DNA from: Nonomuraea purpurea
Lineage (GTDB): Bacteria; Actinomycetota; Actinomycetes; Streptosporangiales; Streptosporangiaceae
DNA length: 64,000 nucleotides
Reading direction: 5' to 3'
NCBI RefSeq assembly: GCF_042650645.1
Contig: NZ_JBHSBI010000010.1
Coordinates: forward strand, 62,001 to 126,000
Part shown: positions 33,570-42,182 of the stretch, piece after piece
Layout: the number at the start of each line of letters is the position of its first letter
Position numbering within the stretch: position 1 is the first letter of the stretch
Notes under the pieces: model-generated
What the model saw: only the letters and a program-made list of their open reading frames with translations
Database searches by the model: none
Told to the model about the DNA's origin: nothing
Position numbers and translations under genes: made by a program

Positions 33570-34279
33570 GCTTCTCCTTCCCTGACCCGCCGCAGCCAGG
33601 CCAGCGACTCGGGGGAGTGGCCGCCGACCCGGTCCTCGATGCCGTCGAGGAACGTCATGTCCCCATGTCCGGCCAGCTCCCGGTGCACGGCCTCGGGGAC
33701 GCCCGCCTCGATCACCTCAAGCAGGCGCCGGTGCCGTTCCCAGTCGCCGACGAGCGACTCGCCCGAGGCTCTGGCCTGACGGTTCATGCCCATGCAGAGC
33801 AGCATCTGGAGCTGGATCGAGCGGTAGGCCTCTTCCAGCCGCCGGTGCCCCGACAACCCGATGACCGAGCTGTGGAACTCGACGGCCTGTTCCAGCACGC
33901 CCATCCAGTCGCCGGCCCGCGCGCAGGTCTCGTGCCGGTCGAGCGCGGCGTGGCAGCGGCGCAGCCGGGACTCCTCGCGTACGGGAACGCCCAGGTCGAC
34001 GGCCATCCGCTCCAGTTCGCGGCGGAGCGTGACGATCTCGTAGATGTCGTGCAGCGTGAGCCGCGTGACGAACGCGCCCTTGCGCGGCTGCTGCGTGATC
34101 AGCCCCTGCTGCTCAAGCACGCGCATCGCCTCGCGCAGCGGCGGCCTGCTGACGCCGAGTTGCTGGGTGAGCTGGTTCTCCACCACCCGGTCGCCCGGCT
34201 GCAGCCGGCCGCTGAGCAGCATGCGCATCAGGGCCTCTGTGGCGAGCTGAACCATGCTGGGGGGTGCCTCGATGCGCAT
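33566..34279 (-). CDS. GntR family transcriptional regulator, FCD (FadR-type) domain
   Basis: The 237-residue protein has a GntR winged HTH (MLLSGRLQPGDRVVENQLTQQLGVSRPPLREAMRVLEQQGLI, ending PRKGAFVTRL) and an all-helical FCD ligand domain. The FCD metal-binding positions include EFHSSVIGLSGHRRLEE and HREL near the C-terminus. FCD regulators sense small organic acids and usually repress neighbouring genes. It heads the leftward operon (ATGA overlap into MaoC-N) and is divergent from the CoA-transferase operon, with the operator at 34361-34377 between them. Confidence 0.95.
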   Translation of the reverse strand: MRIEAPPSMVQLATEALMRMLLSGRLQPGDRVVENQLTQQLGVSRPPLREAMRVLEQQGLITQQPRKGAFVTRLTLHDIYEIVTLRRELERMAVDLGVPVREESRLRRCHAALDRHETCARAGDWMGVLEQAVEFHSSVIGLSGHRRLEEAYRSIQLQMLLCMGMNRQARASGESLVGDWERHRRLLEVIEAGVPEAVHRELAGHGDMTFLDGIEDRVGGHSPESLAWLRRVREGEA

Positions 34280-34347
34280 CGCGGTCTCTCTTGTCCTAGG
34301 CGATCAGTGTCTGCCGCCATAGTGCCGAAGAACTTCCGGCAGAACTC

Positions 34348-34377
34348 TTGTCTAGCCGAGTTGTCTTCTGTAGACAA
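34348..34377. promoter_or_regulatory. GntR/FCD-type operator in the divergent intergenic region
   Basis: TTGTCT-TCTGT-AGACAA at 34361-34377 is a perfect 6-bp-arm inverted repeat, and TTGTCT recurs upstream at 34348-34353. It includes CTGTAGACAAT, close to the TTGTATACAA-like half-sites bound by FCD regulators. It lies 36 bp before the CoA-transferase start and 69 bp before the GntR start, so one bound regulator could control both operons. Confidence 0.65.
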
Positions 34378-34412
34378 TAGACCAATCCGGCTGAAGTGAG
34401 GTTTTTGTCCCC

Positions 34413-35621
34413 ATGACCAGTCCACTGTCCGGTGTCCGAGTCGTCGAAGTCGGCGCGTTCATGGCGGCCCCCTTCGCGACCATGCAACTGGCCGACCTGG
34501 GCGCCACCGTCATCAAGGTCGAGAACCCCTCGGGCGGCGACCAGGTCAGGGCCATCGGCCCGTTCACGGCCGGGCACAGCTCGCCGTTCGCCAGGCTCAA
34601 CCGCAACAAACGCTCGATCGCCCTCGACCTGAAGTCCGAGCGCGGCGTTGCGGCCTTCCGCCGCCTCGTCCAGGGCGCGGACGTGCTCGTGGAGAACCTG
34701 CGCCCCGGCGCCATGCGGGCGCTCGGCCTCGGCTTCGACGACCTCAACCGGCTCAACCCCGGGCTCGTGTACGTCTCCGCCTCCGGCTGGGGCCAGGACG
34801 GCCCCCTCGCGAACCTTCCGGGCCTGGACATCATGGCCCAGGCGCGCGGCGGCCTGATGAGCGTCACCGGCATGCCGGACGGCGACCCCGTCAAGGTCGG
34901 CGTGCCGATCGCCGACCTGGTGTGCGGCCTGTACGGCGCGCTCGGCGCGGTCTCCGCGCTGCACGCCCGCGAACTGACCGGCCAGGGCCAGCACGTGGAC
35001 GTGTCACTGCTGGAATCGGCGGTGTCCTTCGCCATCTGGGAGGCGGGCAAGTACTTCGCGACCGGCGAGGTCGGCGGCCCGCTCGGCTCCGCGCACCAGA
35101 GCACCGCCCCGTACCAGGCCATCCGCACCTCCGACGGCTGGTGCACGGTCGGCGCCGTCACCCCCAAGACCTGGCGGGGCTTGTGCGCCGCGCTCGGCCT
35201 GAGCGACCTGCTCGGCGACGAGCGCTATGCCGACGCGCACGACCGGCACAGCCTGCGGCACGAGCTGATCCCCGCCATCGAGCGGGTGACAGGCACACGC
35301 ACCACGGCCGAGGTCGTGGCCGCGCTCGAAGCCGAAGGCGTCCCGTGCGCTCCCATCAGCGACTACGCGCAGGTGTTCAACGACGAACACCTCAACCAGC
35401 GGCGCTTCTTCTGGGATGCCGAGCATCCCGAGATGGGCGCCGTACGCCAGCTCGGCTCGGCCATGAGCTTCTCGGCCACGCCGACGAGACGCGGCCCCGC
35501 GGGACCGCTGCTCGGCGCGGACACCGTCGCGGTGCTGCGTGAATGCGGCCACACCGAGCAGGAGATCGACCGGCTGCTCGCCGAAGGCGCGGCGGCCCAA
35601 TCCCCCACCCCCTTGGAGTAG
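34413..35621 (+). CDS. Class III (CaiB/BaiF) CoA-transferase
   Basis: The 402-residue enzyme moves CoA between carboxylic acids. Family markers are LSGVRVVEVGAFMAAPFATMQLADLGATVIKVENP, ARLNRNKRSIALDLKSERG, LVENLRPGAMRALGLG, and GLDIMAQARGGLMSVTG with the catalytic Asp. The C-terminal half has GEVGGPLGSAHQSTAPYQAI and AEGVPCAPISDYAQV. It is the first gene of a six-gene rightward operon (then thioesterase, TctC, TctB, TctA, crotonase), so its acceptor is probably the acid imported by the Tct system. The gap to the next gene is only 3 bp. Confidence 0.93.
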   Translation: MTSPLSGVRVVEVGAFMAAPFATMQLADLGATVIKVENPSGGDQVRAIGPFTAGHSSPFARLNRNKRSIALDLKSERGVAAFRRLVQGADVLVENLRPGAMRALGLGFDDLNRLNPGLVYVSASGWGQDGPLANLPGLDIMAQARGGLMSVTGMPDGDPVKVGVPIADLVCGLYGALGAVSALHARELTGQGQHVDVSLLESAVSFAIWEAGKYFATGEVGGPLGSAHQSTAPYQAIRTSDGWCTVGAVTPKTWRGLCAALGLSDLLGDERYADAHDRHSLRHELIPAIERVTGTRTTAEVVAALEAEGVPCAPISDYAQVFNDEHLNQRRFFWDAEHPEMGAVRQLGSAMSFSATPTRRGPAGPLLGADTVAVLRECGHTEQEIDRLLAEGAAAQSPTPLE

Positions 35622-35624
35622 CTC

Positions 35625-36011
35625 ATGAGCGACCAGTTGACCCCGGGTGTGAGCGCCAGCCTCACCTGGGTCGTGGCGGAGCGCCACTGCACCCGCCGCG
35701 GCGACCACGACATCTTCTCCACCCCCAACCTGGTCCACCTGATCGAGGACGCCGCGATCGCGGCGCTGGCCCCCTACCTGACCGCGGAGCAGGGCAGCGT
35801 CGGCAGCAAGGTCGAGATCGCGCACGTGGCGCCCACGCTCAAGGGCGGCACGGTGACCGCCACCGCCACGGTGACCGAGGTGGACCGGCGACGGGTGGCG
35901 TTCTCCGTGGTGGCCGAGGACGGCAACGGGAAGGTCGGCACGGGAACGCATGAGCGCTTCGTCATCGACCTCGGGAGGTTCGCCGCCAAGCTCAAGGAGC
36001 TGGAGTCATGA
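35625..36011 (+). CDS. Hotdog-fold acyl-CoA thioesterase (FlK-like)
   Basis: The 128-residue protein resembles fluoroacetyl-CoA thioesterase FlK and its relatives: FSTPNLVHLIEDAAIAALAPYL carries the Ser/Thr and catalytic Glu positions, and KVEIAHVAPTLKGGTVTATATVTEVD carries the catalytic His. It would hydrolyse a CoA thioester made or used in the operon, perhaps to recover CoA or remove a dead-end product. Its stop overlaps the start of tctC (ATGA). Confidence 0.88.
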   Translation: MSDQLTPGVSASLTWVVAERHCTRRGDHDIFSTPNLVHLIEDAAIAALAPYLTAEQGSVGSKVEIAHVAPTLKGGTVTATATVTEVDRRRVAFSVVAEDGNGKVGTGTHERFVIDLGRFAAKLKELES

Positions 36012-36964
36012 GGGCCGCCGTGCTGGCCGTACTCCTGCTCGGGGTCACGGCCTGCGGCGCGGAGAACGCGAACGCGGGCGGCGAGTGGAAGCCGCGCGGC
36101 GACGTCCGCATGATCGTGCCGTTCGCCGCCGGCGGCGGGAGCGACCTGGCGGGACGGGCCGTCGCCGCCGCCCTGGAGAAGGCCCAGCCCGGGCTGAAGG
36201 TCACCGTCGAGAACCGCGAGGGCGGCTCGGGCGCGGTCGGCTACTCGGCCATGCTGGGCAAGAAGGGCAACGGCAACTACCTGCTCGCCACCGAGAACGC
36301 GATCCTGTCCCTGCCGCTCAGCGGCCAGGTGTCCTTCACCCGCAAGGACTTCACGCCCGTCGCCAAGCTCGCAGAGGACGGCGGGATCCTCGTGGTCAAG
36401 AAGGACTCGCCGTACAAGAGCTGCTCCGACGTGGTGAACGCGGCCAAGGGCGGGCGGGTCAGCGTGGGCATGTCCGGGGCGTTCGGCGTCGACAACGTGA
36501 TCTTCACGATGATCGAGCAGAAGGCCGGGGTGAAGTTCCAGCGGGTGCCGTTCGAGTCGGGCGGCGAACTGGTGCCCGCGGTGCTCGGCGGCCAGATCCA
36601 GATCGCGCTGCTGAACCCGGGCGAGGTCATCGGCCAGTTCAGGTCCGGCGACCTCAGGGGCCTGTGCGTCACCACGGACAAGCGCTACGCCTACCCCGAG
36701 CTCGCCGGGCTCCCGACAGCCGAAGAGCAGGGGATCGACGTCTCGTACGTGCAGTTCAGAGGCATTTTCGCGCCGGGCGGGCTGGACGGGCGGGAGCGGG
36801 CCTACTGGGAGGCGGCGGCCAAGGGCGTCACCAAGACCGCCGAGTTCCAGAAGTGGCTCAAGGACAACTACCTGCAGCAGTCCGAGCTGTACGGGGACGC
36901 GTTCGGCTCCTACCTCGACCAGGTCGGCACAGACCTCGAACCACTGCTGAAGAAGTCGTCATGA
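36008..36964 (+). CDS. tctC: Tripartite tricarboxylate transporter, periplasmic-type substrate-binding lipoprotein
   Basis: The 318-residue protein is a Bug/TctC-type solute receptor with a lipoprotein signal (VLAVLLLGVTACG). The family core is clear: MIVPFAAGGGSDLAGRAVAAALEKA, VTVENREGGSGAVGYSAMLGK, LPLSGQVSFTRKDFTPVAKLAEDGGILVV and VPFESGGELVPAVLGGQIQIAL. It would bind a carboxylic acid outside the membrane and deliver it to TctAB. It overlaps the thioesterase and tctB genes by ATGA at both ends. Confidence 0.93.
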   Translation: MRAAVLAVLLLGVTACGAENANAGGEWKPRGDVRMIVPFAAGGGSDLAGRAVAAALEKAQPGLKVTVENREGGSGAVGYSAMLGKKGNGNYLLATENAILSLPLSGQVSFTRKDFTPVAKLAEDGGILVVKKDSPYKSCSDVVNAAKGGRVSVGMSGAFGVDNVIFTMIEQKAGVKFQRVPFESGGELVPAVLGGQIQIALLNPGEVIGQFRSGDLRGLCVTTDKRYAYPELAGLPTAEEQGIDVSYVQFRGIFAPGGLDGRERAYWEAAAKGVTKTAEFQKWLKDNYLQQSELYGDAFGSYLDQVGTDLEPLLKKSS

Positions 36965-37437
36965 GGTCCCTGCTGCGCGGTGAGCCCGCGGTCTGGGCGG
37001 TGCTCGTCTGCCTGTCGACGGGCATGGCCGCGGCCTCGTTCGGCTACGGCGTCACCAAGGAGGGCGGGCAGGTGGGGCCCGGGTTCCTGCCGCTGGTCAG
37101 CGGGGTCGCGCTGGCCGTGCTCTCGGCCGCGTGCCTGGTGCGCTCGGTCCGCGGCGGCGCACCGCCGTCCGGCGAGGACGTGGACCCCCGGCGGATCAGG
37201 ACGCTCTGGACCGTCTTCGGCCTGCTGCTCGCCGCCCTGCTGCTGGTGCCGGTGACCGGGTTCCTGGTGGCGTTCGGGCTGCTGGTGTTCACGGTGTCGG
37301 CGTTCGTGGAGCGGCAGCGCGTGGTGTCGGCGGCGGGCGTGGCGGTGGTCGCCACATCGGTGCTGTACGCGGTGTTCGTGCTCTTCCTGGGCGTGCCGCT
37401 GCCCGGCGGGCTGCTGGGGGTCGGGGGCGACGGCTGA
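36961..37437 (+). CDS. tctB: Tripartite tricarboxylate transporter small membrane subunit
   Basis: The 158-residue protein has four hydrophobic segments, including VWAVLVCLSTGMAAASFGYG, GFLPLVSGVALAVLSAACLV, TLWTVFGLLLAALLLVPVTGFLVAFGLLVF and VVATSVLYAVFVLFLGVPLP, as in TctB subunits. Position between tctC and tctA confirms it. ATG 36961 overlaps tctC (ATGA); the stop shares a base with the tctA start (TGATG). Confidence 0.92.
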   Translation: MRSLLRGEPAVWAVLVCLSTGMAAASFGYGVTKEGGQVGPGFLPLVSGVALAVLSAACLVRSVRGGAPPSGEDVDPRRIRTLWTVFGLLLAALLLVPVTGFLVAFGLLVFTVSAFVERQRVVSAAGVAVVATSVLYAVFVLFLGVPLPGGLLGVGGDG

Positions 37438-38918
37438 TGCTCGACAACCTGATCATGGGTTTCGGGGCGGCGCTCACGCCCGCGAACCTGCTCTGGTGCT
37501 TCGTCGGCGTCCTCGCGGGAACCGTCATCGGGCTGCTGCCCGGACTGGGCTCGACGACGGGGGTGGCCGTGCTGCTGCCTCTGACGTTGTCGTTCGAGCC
37601 GCTGACCGCGCTCATCATGCTCGCGGGGATCTACTACGGCGCCCAGTACGGCGGCACGATCACCTCCGTGCTGATCTCCACCCCCGGCGAGGCGGCCAGC
37701 GTGGTCACCGCGATCGACGGCTACCAGATGGCCCGCAGGGGCAGGGCGGGGGCGGCGCTGGCGATCGCGGCCATCGGCTCGTTCGTGGCCGCCATCGTCT
37801 CGCTGGTGCTGCTGGTGGCGATGGCGCCGCCGTTCGCCAAGCTGGCGCTCGACTTCGGGCCGCCCGAGAATCTGGCCGTCATGGTCCTCGGACTGACCAC
37901 CATCGTCAGCTTCTCCAGCGGGGCCCGGCTGCGCGGCCTGGCCATGGCGGTGCTCGGGATCCTGCTGGCCACCGTCGGCGTGGACGCGGCCACCGGGCTG
38001 CCGCGCTACACCTTCGGCGATGTGGACCTGCTGTCCGGGCTGCCGTTCGTCCAGGTGATGATCGGGCTGTTCGCGGTGGGGGAGGTGCTCTTCCAGATCA
38101 GGCAGGGCGCCGCCGAGCCCATCCGGGCCCGCTTCAGGGACCTGGTGATCACCAAGGAGGAGCTCGCGCGTTCCAAGGGCGCCATCGCCCGCGGCAGCGT
38201 GATCGGCTACCTGCTCGGCTGCCTGCCGGGCGCCGGGTCCACGCTGGCCTCCTTTCTCGCCTACGGCGTGGAGAAGCGGGTCTCGCGCAACGGACACGAG
38301 TTCGGGCAAGGGGCGATCGAGGGTGTCGCCGCGCCGGAGAGCGCCAACAACGCCGCCGCCAACGCCAACTTCGTGCCCACCCTCGCGCTCGGCATCCCCG
38401 GCGGGGCGACCACGGCCGTGCTGCTCGGGGCGTTCATGATGTACGGGATCCAGCCGGGGCCGCTGCTCTTCGACGAGCAGCCGGAGCTGGTGTGGGGGTT
38501 GCTGGCCTCGTTCTTCATCGGGAACGTGCTGTTGCTGGTGCTGAACCTGCCCCTCGCGCCGCTGTTCGCGCAGCTCCTGCGGATCCCCTACGGGTACATG
38601 TATCCGCTGATTCTGGTCACCAGCTTCGTGGGGGCCTATTCGATCGACAACAACATGTTCAGCGTCTGGATCGTCTTCGTCTTCGGGCTCATCGGATATT
38701 TCATGAAAAAGTTTGACTTGCCGATGGCGCCGCTCGTGCTGGGACTGGTGATCGGGGCATTGTTCGAGAAGGCGCTCGTGCAGACGTCCGCGATGGGCGA
38801 CGGCGACCTGACCTTCCTCTTCGGCCGGCCGATCGCGCTGGCGGTGCTCGCCCTGGCCGCCCTCCTGCTGGCCGGGCCCTCTCTCGTCAAGCTGATCCCC
38901 CGGAAGGAGAAGGTATGA
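37437..38918 (+). CDS. tctA: Tripartite tricarboxylate transporter large membrane subunit
   Basis: The 493-residue protein is the pore-forming subunit of the Tct transporter. TctA landmarks are ANLLWCFVGVLAGTVIGLLPGLGSTTGVAVLLPLTL, GIYYGAQYGGTITSVLISTPGEAASVVTAIDGYQMARRGRAGAALAIAAIGSF, GVAAPESANNAAANANFVPTLALGIPGGATTAVLLGAFM and NMFSVWIVFVFGLIGYFMKK. It would couple cation flow to carboxylate uptake. The stop overlaps the crotonase start (ATGA). Confidence 0.95.
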   Translation: MLDNLIMGFGAALTPANLLWCFVGVLAGTVIGLLPGLGSTTGVAVLLPLTLSFEPLTALIMLAGIYYGAQYGGTITSVLISTPGEAASVVTAIDGYQMARRGRAGAALAIAAIGSFVAAIVSLVLLVAMAPPFAKLALDFGPPENLAVMVLGLTTIVSFSSGARLRGLAMAVLGILLATVGVDAATGLPRYTFGDVDLLSGLPFVQVMIGLFAVGEVLFQIRQGAAEPIRARFRDLVITKEELARSKGAIARGSVIGYLLGCLPGAGSTLASFLAYGVEKRVSRNGHEFGQGAIEGVAAPESANNAAANANFVPTLALGIPGGATTAVLLGAFMMYGIQPGPLLFDEQPELVWGLLASFFIGNVLLLVLNLPLAPLFAQLLRIPYGYMYPLILVTSFVGAYSIDNNMFSVWIVFVFGLIGYFMKKFDLPMAPLVLGLVIGALFEKALVQTSAMGDGDLTFLFGRPIALAVLALAALLLAGPSLVKLIPRKEKV

Positions 38919-39688
38919 GCGAGGAGCTCATCGTCGCGGCCGACGGGCCGGTGCTGCGGGTGACGTTCAACCGGCCCGGCCAGCACAACGCGCTGACCTG
39001 GGCCATGTGGGACGGCCTCTACGACGCCTGCGAACGGGCCGACGCCTCTGCCGAGGTCAAGGTGCTGGTGTTGTCGGGGGCGGGCGGACGGGCGTTCGTG
39101 GCCGGGACCGACATTTCCCAATTTTCCAGCTTTTCCGATGGTTCGGATGGCGTTGCGTACGAGCGTAAGGTCCAGCGCATCATCGACCGCCTCGAACGCG
39201 TCAAAGTGCCCACCGTGGCCGTGATCCAGGGCTACTGCGTCGGGGGCGGCCTCGTCGTGGCCGCCGCCTGCGACCTGCGCCTGGCCGTGCCCGGGGCGCG
39301 GTTCGGCGCCCCCATCGCCAGGACGCTCGGCAACTGCCTGTCCATGAACACCTACTCCCTCCTCGTCCACCACCTCGGCCCCGCCCGCACCCTGGACATG
39401 CTGCTGCGGGCCCGCATGTACACCGCCGAGGAGGCCCACGCCGCCGGCTTCGTCGCCGAACTCTGCACCGCGGAGGAGCTTCCCGCCCGGCAGGCGGAGG
39501 TGGAGGAACGGCTGCTGGGGCACGCGCCGCTGTCGATGTGGGCCGCCAAGGAGGCCGTCAGACGGCTGCGGGTCGCGGGCCTCCCGGACGGGGACGACAT
39601 CGTCTCCACGGTCTTCGGCAGCGCCGACTTCCACGCCGCCGTCCCCGCCTTCCTGGCCAAACAACCGGTCACCTGGCAGGGCCACTGA
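38915..39688 (+). CDS. Crotonase-fold enoyl-CoA hydratase/isomerase family protein
   Basis: The 257-residue protein has the crotonase fold: VTFNRPGQHNALTWAMWDGL, AFVAGTDISQF, and IQGYCVGGGLVVAAACDLRLA (the oxyanion hole segment). The two Glu of classical enoyl-CoA hydratase (QPE and the later AMEM) are not present in the matching positions: the first reads APIARTLG and the second TLDMLL. So a hydratase reaction of the usual kind is doubtful and an isomerase, lyase or hydrolase is possible. It is the last gene of the operon and is followed by a hairpin at 39757-39786. Confidence 0.88.
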   Translation: MSEELIVAADGPVLRVTFNRPGQHNALTWAMWDGLYDACERADASAEVKVLVLSGAGGRAFVAGTDISQFSSFSDGSDGVAYERKVQRIIDRLERVKVPTVAVIQGYCVGGGLVVAAACDLRLAVPGARFGAPIARTLGNCLSMNTYSLLVHHLGPARTLDMLLRARMYTAEEAHAAGFVAELCTAEELPARQAEVEERLLGHAPLSMWAAKEAVRRLRVAGLPDGDDIVSTVFGSADFHAAVPAFLAKQPVTWQGH

Positions 39689-39756
39689 CACCCCATGAGA
39701 CGGGCGACCACCGGCCGGTCATCACGGGCCGAGACCCCGACTGACGTGCCGCCAAC

Positions 39757-39786
39757 GCCCGAGCCGCGCCCCTGCCCGGCTCGGGC
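39757..39786 (+). terminator. Hairpin after the acid-catabolism operon
   Basis: GCCCGAGCC (39757-39765) pairs exactly with GGCTCGGGC (39778-39786) across a 12-nt loop, 68 bp after the crotonase stop and before pgeF. No T-run follows. Confidence 0.6.
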
Positions 39787-39834
39787 ACCCTCAAAGGGGC
39801 GGGGTGTTTTGGCCTGGGGGCTTAAGATCGAGGC

Positions 39835-40545
39835 ATGCAACTGGCTCCTGGAGTGCGCGTCGCCGTCACCGATCGGCACGGGGGAGTCAGCGTCCCGCCC
39901 TTCGGGTCGCGCAACCTCGGTGGCATGGTCGGTGACGACCCCGCGACCGTGCGGGCCAATCGGGAGGGCGTGGCGGCGGAGCTCGGCGTCCGGGCCGTCG
40001 TCTTCATGCGCCAGGTTCACAGCGCCGACGTCGCCTACGTGAGCGAGCCGTTCGGTGACGACCCGCCCGCGCTGGACGGAGTGTTCACCACGGAGCCGGG
40101 GCTGGCCCTGGCCTCGCTCGGCGCCGACTGTCCCGCGGTGCTGGTGGCCGATCCGGTGGCGCGCATGGTCGGCGCCGCTCACTCCGGCCGGCCCGGCACC
40201 GAGGCGGGCATCGCCACCTCCCTGGTGGAGGCCATGGCCGCCAAGGGGGCGGAGCCGGGCCGGATGGCGGCGCTGATCGGGCCAGGCGCGTGCGGCCGCT
40301 GCTACGAGGTTCCCGCCGAGCTGCGGGAGCGGGTGGCCGGGCGCGTCCCGGAGACGTGGTCGACGACCTCATGGCAGACGCCCGCGCTCGACCTGAGAGC
40401 GGGCATCGAGGCCCAGCTCAGGGCGGCGGGCCTGACGGACGTACGCCACGACGCACGCTGCACGATCGAGTCGGAAGAGCTGTACTCGCACCGCCGCGAG
40501 CAGCCCGGCGGCCGGTTCGCCGGCCTCATCTGGCTCACCACCTGA
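39835..40545 (+). CDS. pgeF: Laccase-domain (YfiH) protein, peptidoglycan editing factor PgeF family
   Basis: The 236-residue protein shows YfiH-family motifs: MRQVHSADVAYV with the first His, ADCPAVLVADPVARMVGAAHSGRPG with the metal-binding Cys and His, and IGPGACGRCYEVPAEL. Homologues remove misincorporated L-Ser from the peptidoglycan stem, or act as purine-nucleoside phosphorylases/polyphenol oxidases. The usual HAGWRG is HSGRPG here, a common actinobacterial variant. In many genomes it is linked to cell-division genes; here it stands alone after the acid-catabolism operon. Confidence 0.85.
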   Translation: MQLAPGVRVAVTDRHGGVSVPPFGSRNLGGMVGDDPATVRANREGVAAELGVRAVVFMRQVHSADVAYVSEPFGDDPPALDGVFTTEPGLALASLGADCPAVLVADPVARMVGAAHSGRPGTEAGIATSLVEAMAAKGAEPGRMAALIGPGACGRCYEVPAELRERVAGRVPETWSTTSWQTPALDLRAGIEAQLRAAGLTDVRHDARCTIESEELYSHRREQPGGRFAGLIWLTT

Positions 40546-40613
40546 TCCCCACCTGATACCGGCGCCGCCACGGTTCCCGCGTGGACCGCTACCGAACACC
40601 CCCTCGCCAGGCG

Positions 40614-40955
40614 CTATCCCTTCCCCCGCGGCCCGTTGAACAGCCCGTTGACGATGATGATCCCGACCCAGATCGGGATGAGCATCGTTGCCTTCGCACT
40701 GTCGGCCAGCACCAGGACGAGGGTCGCGAGGGTGCCCAGGGACAGTGAGACGATCGCCAGCGCGAGCCGTTGCGACTCCGACGGCCCCTGACGGACGACG
40801 TTCTTGGGGGAACGGGCGGCCAGCCGCTCGTCGACCCGGCGATCGACTTCCTGGCCGACCTTGTCGAGGAACGAATCGACCACGGCGTCCTCGTAGTCGG
40901 GGCCGAGGTCGCGCCGTGCGGACACGGCGGCCTTCAGCTCATCACCTGTACTCAT
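40614..40955 (-). CDS. Small membrane protein of unknown function
   Basis: The 113-residue protein has a soluble, charged N-terminal half (DELKAAVSARRDLGPDYEDAVVDSFLDKVGQEVDRRVDERLAAR) and two transmembrane helices (ALAIVSLSLGTLATLVLVLA and ATMLIPIWVGIIIVNGLFNG). This type is common in actinobacteria as an uncharacterised integral membrane protein. ATG 40955 is used. It lies downstream of ligC on the same strand, 26 bp away. Confidence 0.78.
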   Translation of the reverse strand: MSTGDELKAAVSARRDLGPDYEDAVVDSFLDKVGQEVDRRVDERLAARSPKNVVRQGPSESQRLALAIVSLSLGTLATLVLVLADSAKATMLIPIWVGIIIVNGLFNGPRGKG

Positions 40956-40981
40956 AGGTCGAGATATAAGGGGATATTGGG

Positions 40982-42124
40982 CTAACGGGCAAGGATGTCG
41001 TCAAGGTTGTAACTGATGGGACGCTCAAGCTGCTCGTACGTGCACGACTCCGGCGTGCGGTCCGTGCGCCAGCGCCGCCACTGCGCCGTGTGCCGGAACC
41101 GGTCACCCTCCATCTGGTCATAGGCCACCTCGATCACCAGTTCGGGCCGGAGCGGGATGAACGACAGGTCCTTCTTGGCGCTCCACCGCGACACCGCGCC
41201 CGGCACCCGCTGCCCGCCCGTCGCGGGACCGGCGGCGGGCTGGCCGATGTTGGCCGCCGCCTGCTCGGCCCAGTGGCCCCAGGGGTGCTCGCTCAGGTCC
41301 GTGATGTACGGCTTGATCTCCTCGACCAGCTCGGCCCTGCGCGCCATCGGGAACGAGGCCGCCACCCCCACGTGGTGGAGCTTCCCGTCGTCGCCGTAGA
41401 GGCCGAGCAGCAGCGAACCTACGATCGGCCCCGTTTTGTGCTCGCGGTAGCCGCAGATCACGACGTCGGCCGTGCGCTCGTGCTTGACCTTGAACATCGT
41501 GCGTTTGTCGGGCAGGTAGGGCTGGTCGCCGGGCTTGACGATGATGCCGTCGAGCCCCGCCCCCTCGAACGTCTCGAACCACTCGCCCGCCTGCTCGTCG
41601 CTGGTCGTGACGGGCGTCAGCCGGATGGACCCGCCCTTCTCCGGGAAGAGCCCTTCGAGCCGGGCGCGGCGCTCGGAGAACGGCGCCTCCATCAGCGACT
41701 CGTCGCCCAGCGCCAGCAGGTCGAAGGCGATGAACTGCGCCGGAGTGCGCTCCGACAACGTCTTCACCCGCGACGCGGCCGGATGGATGCGCTGCGCCAG
41801 CGCGTCGAAGTCGAGGTGCGGCCCCATGGGCAGCACGATCTCGCCGTCGACCACGACCTTGTCGGGAAGCTCGGCCCTGACCGCCTCGACCAGTTCGGGG
41901 AAGTAGCGGGTGAACGGCCGCTCGTTGCGGCTGCCCAGGTAGACCTCGTCACCGTCGCGGAAGACGATGCACCGGAACCCGTCCCACTTCGGCTCGTAGA
42001 ACAGCGTGCCGTCCTGCTTGGGCATCGCCTTGACGGGCTTGGCCAGCATGGGCGGCACCGGCGGGCGAACCGGCAGGCCGGGCACCAGCTCGGGAACCTG
42101 GTCTTCCGCGGTGGGTTCAGTCAT
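40982..42124 (-). CDS. ligC: ATP-dependent DNA ligase, LigC type
   Basis: The 380-residue protein is a minimal ATP-dependent ligase. The adenylation motif is EPKWDGFRCIVFRD, with the catalytic Lys; other nucleotidyltransferase motifs are GEIVLPMGPHLDFDAL, FIAFDLLALGD, DGIIVKPGDQPYLPDKRTMFKVK. An OB-fold domain follows (VVICGYREHKTGPIVGSLLLGLYGDDGKLHHVGV). LigC ligases act in NHEJ or base excision repair. With the free polymerase at 21847-22848 it supports a divided NHEJ toolkit. No Ku gene is in the window. Confidence 0.92.
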   Translation of the reverse strand: MTEPTAEDQVPELVPGLPVRPPVPPMLAKPVKAMPKQDGTLFYEPKWDGFRCIVFRDGDEVYLGSRNERPFTRYFPELVEAVRAELPDKVVVDGEIVLPMGPHLDFDALAQRIHPAASRVKTLSERTPAQFIAFDLLALGDESLMEAPFSERRARLEGLFPEKGGSIRLTPVTTSDEQAGEWFETFEGAGLDGIIVKPGDQPYLPDKRTMFKVKHERTADVVICGYREHKTGPIVGSLLLGLYGDDGKLHHVGVAASFPMARRAELVEEIKPYITDLSEHPWGHWAEQAAANIGQPAAGPATGGQRVPGAVSRWSAKKDLSFIPLRPELVIEVAYDQMEGDRFRHTAQWRRWRTDRTPESCTYEQLERPISYNLDDILAR

Positions 42125-42182
42125 GAACCCTCCTTCGTCGGGCCCATGTTTCCTTGTTTATTGACGACCTCGACAAGCTCGG

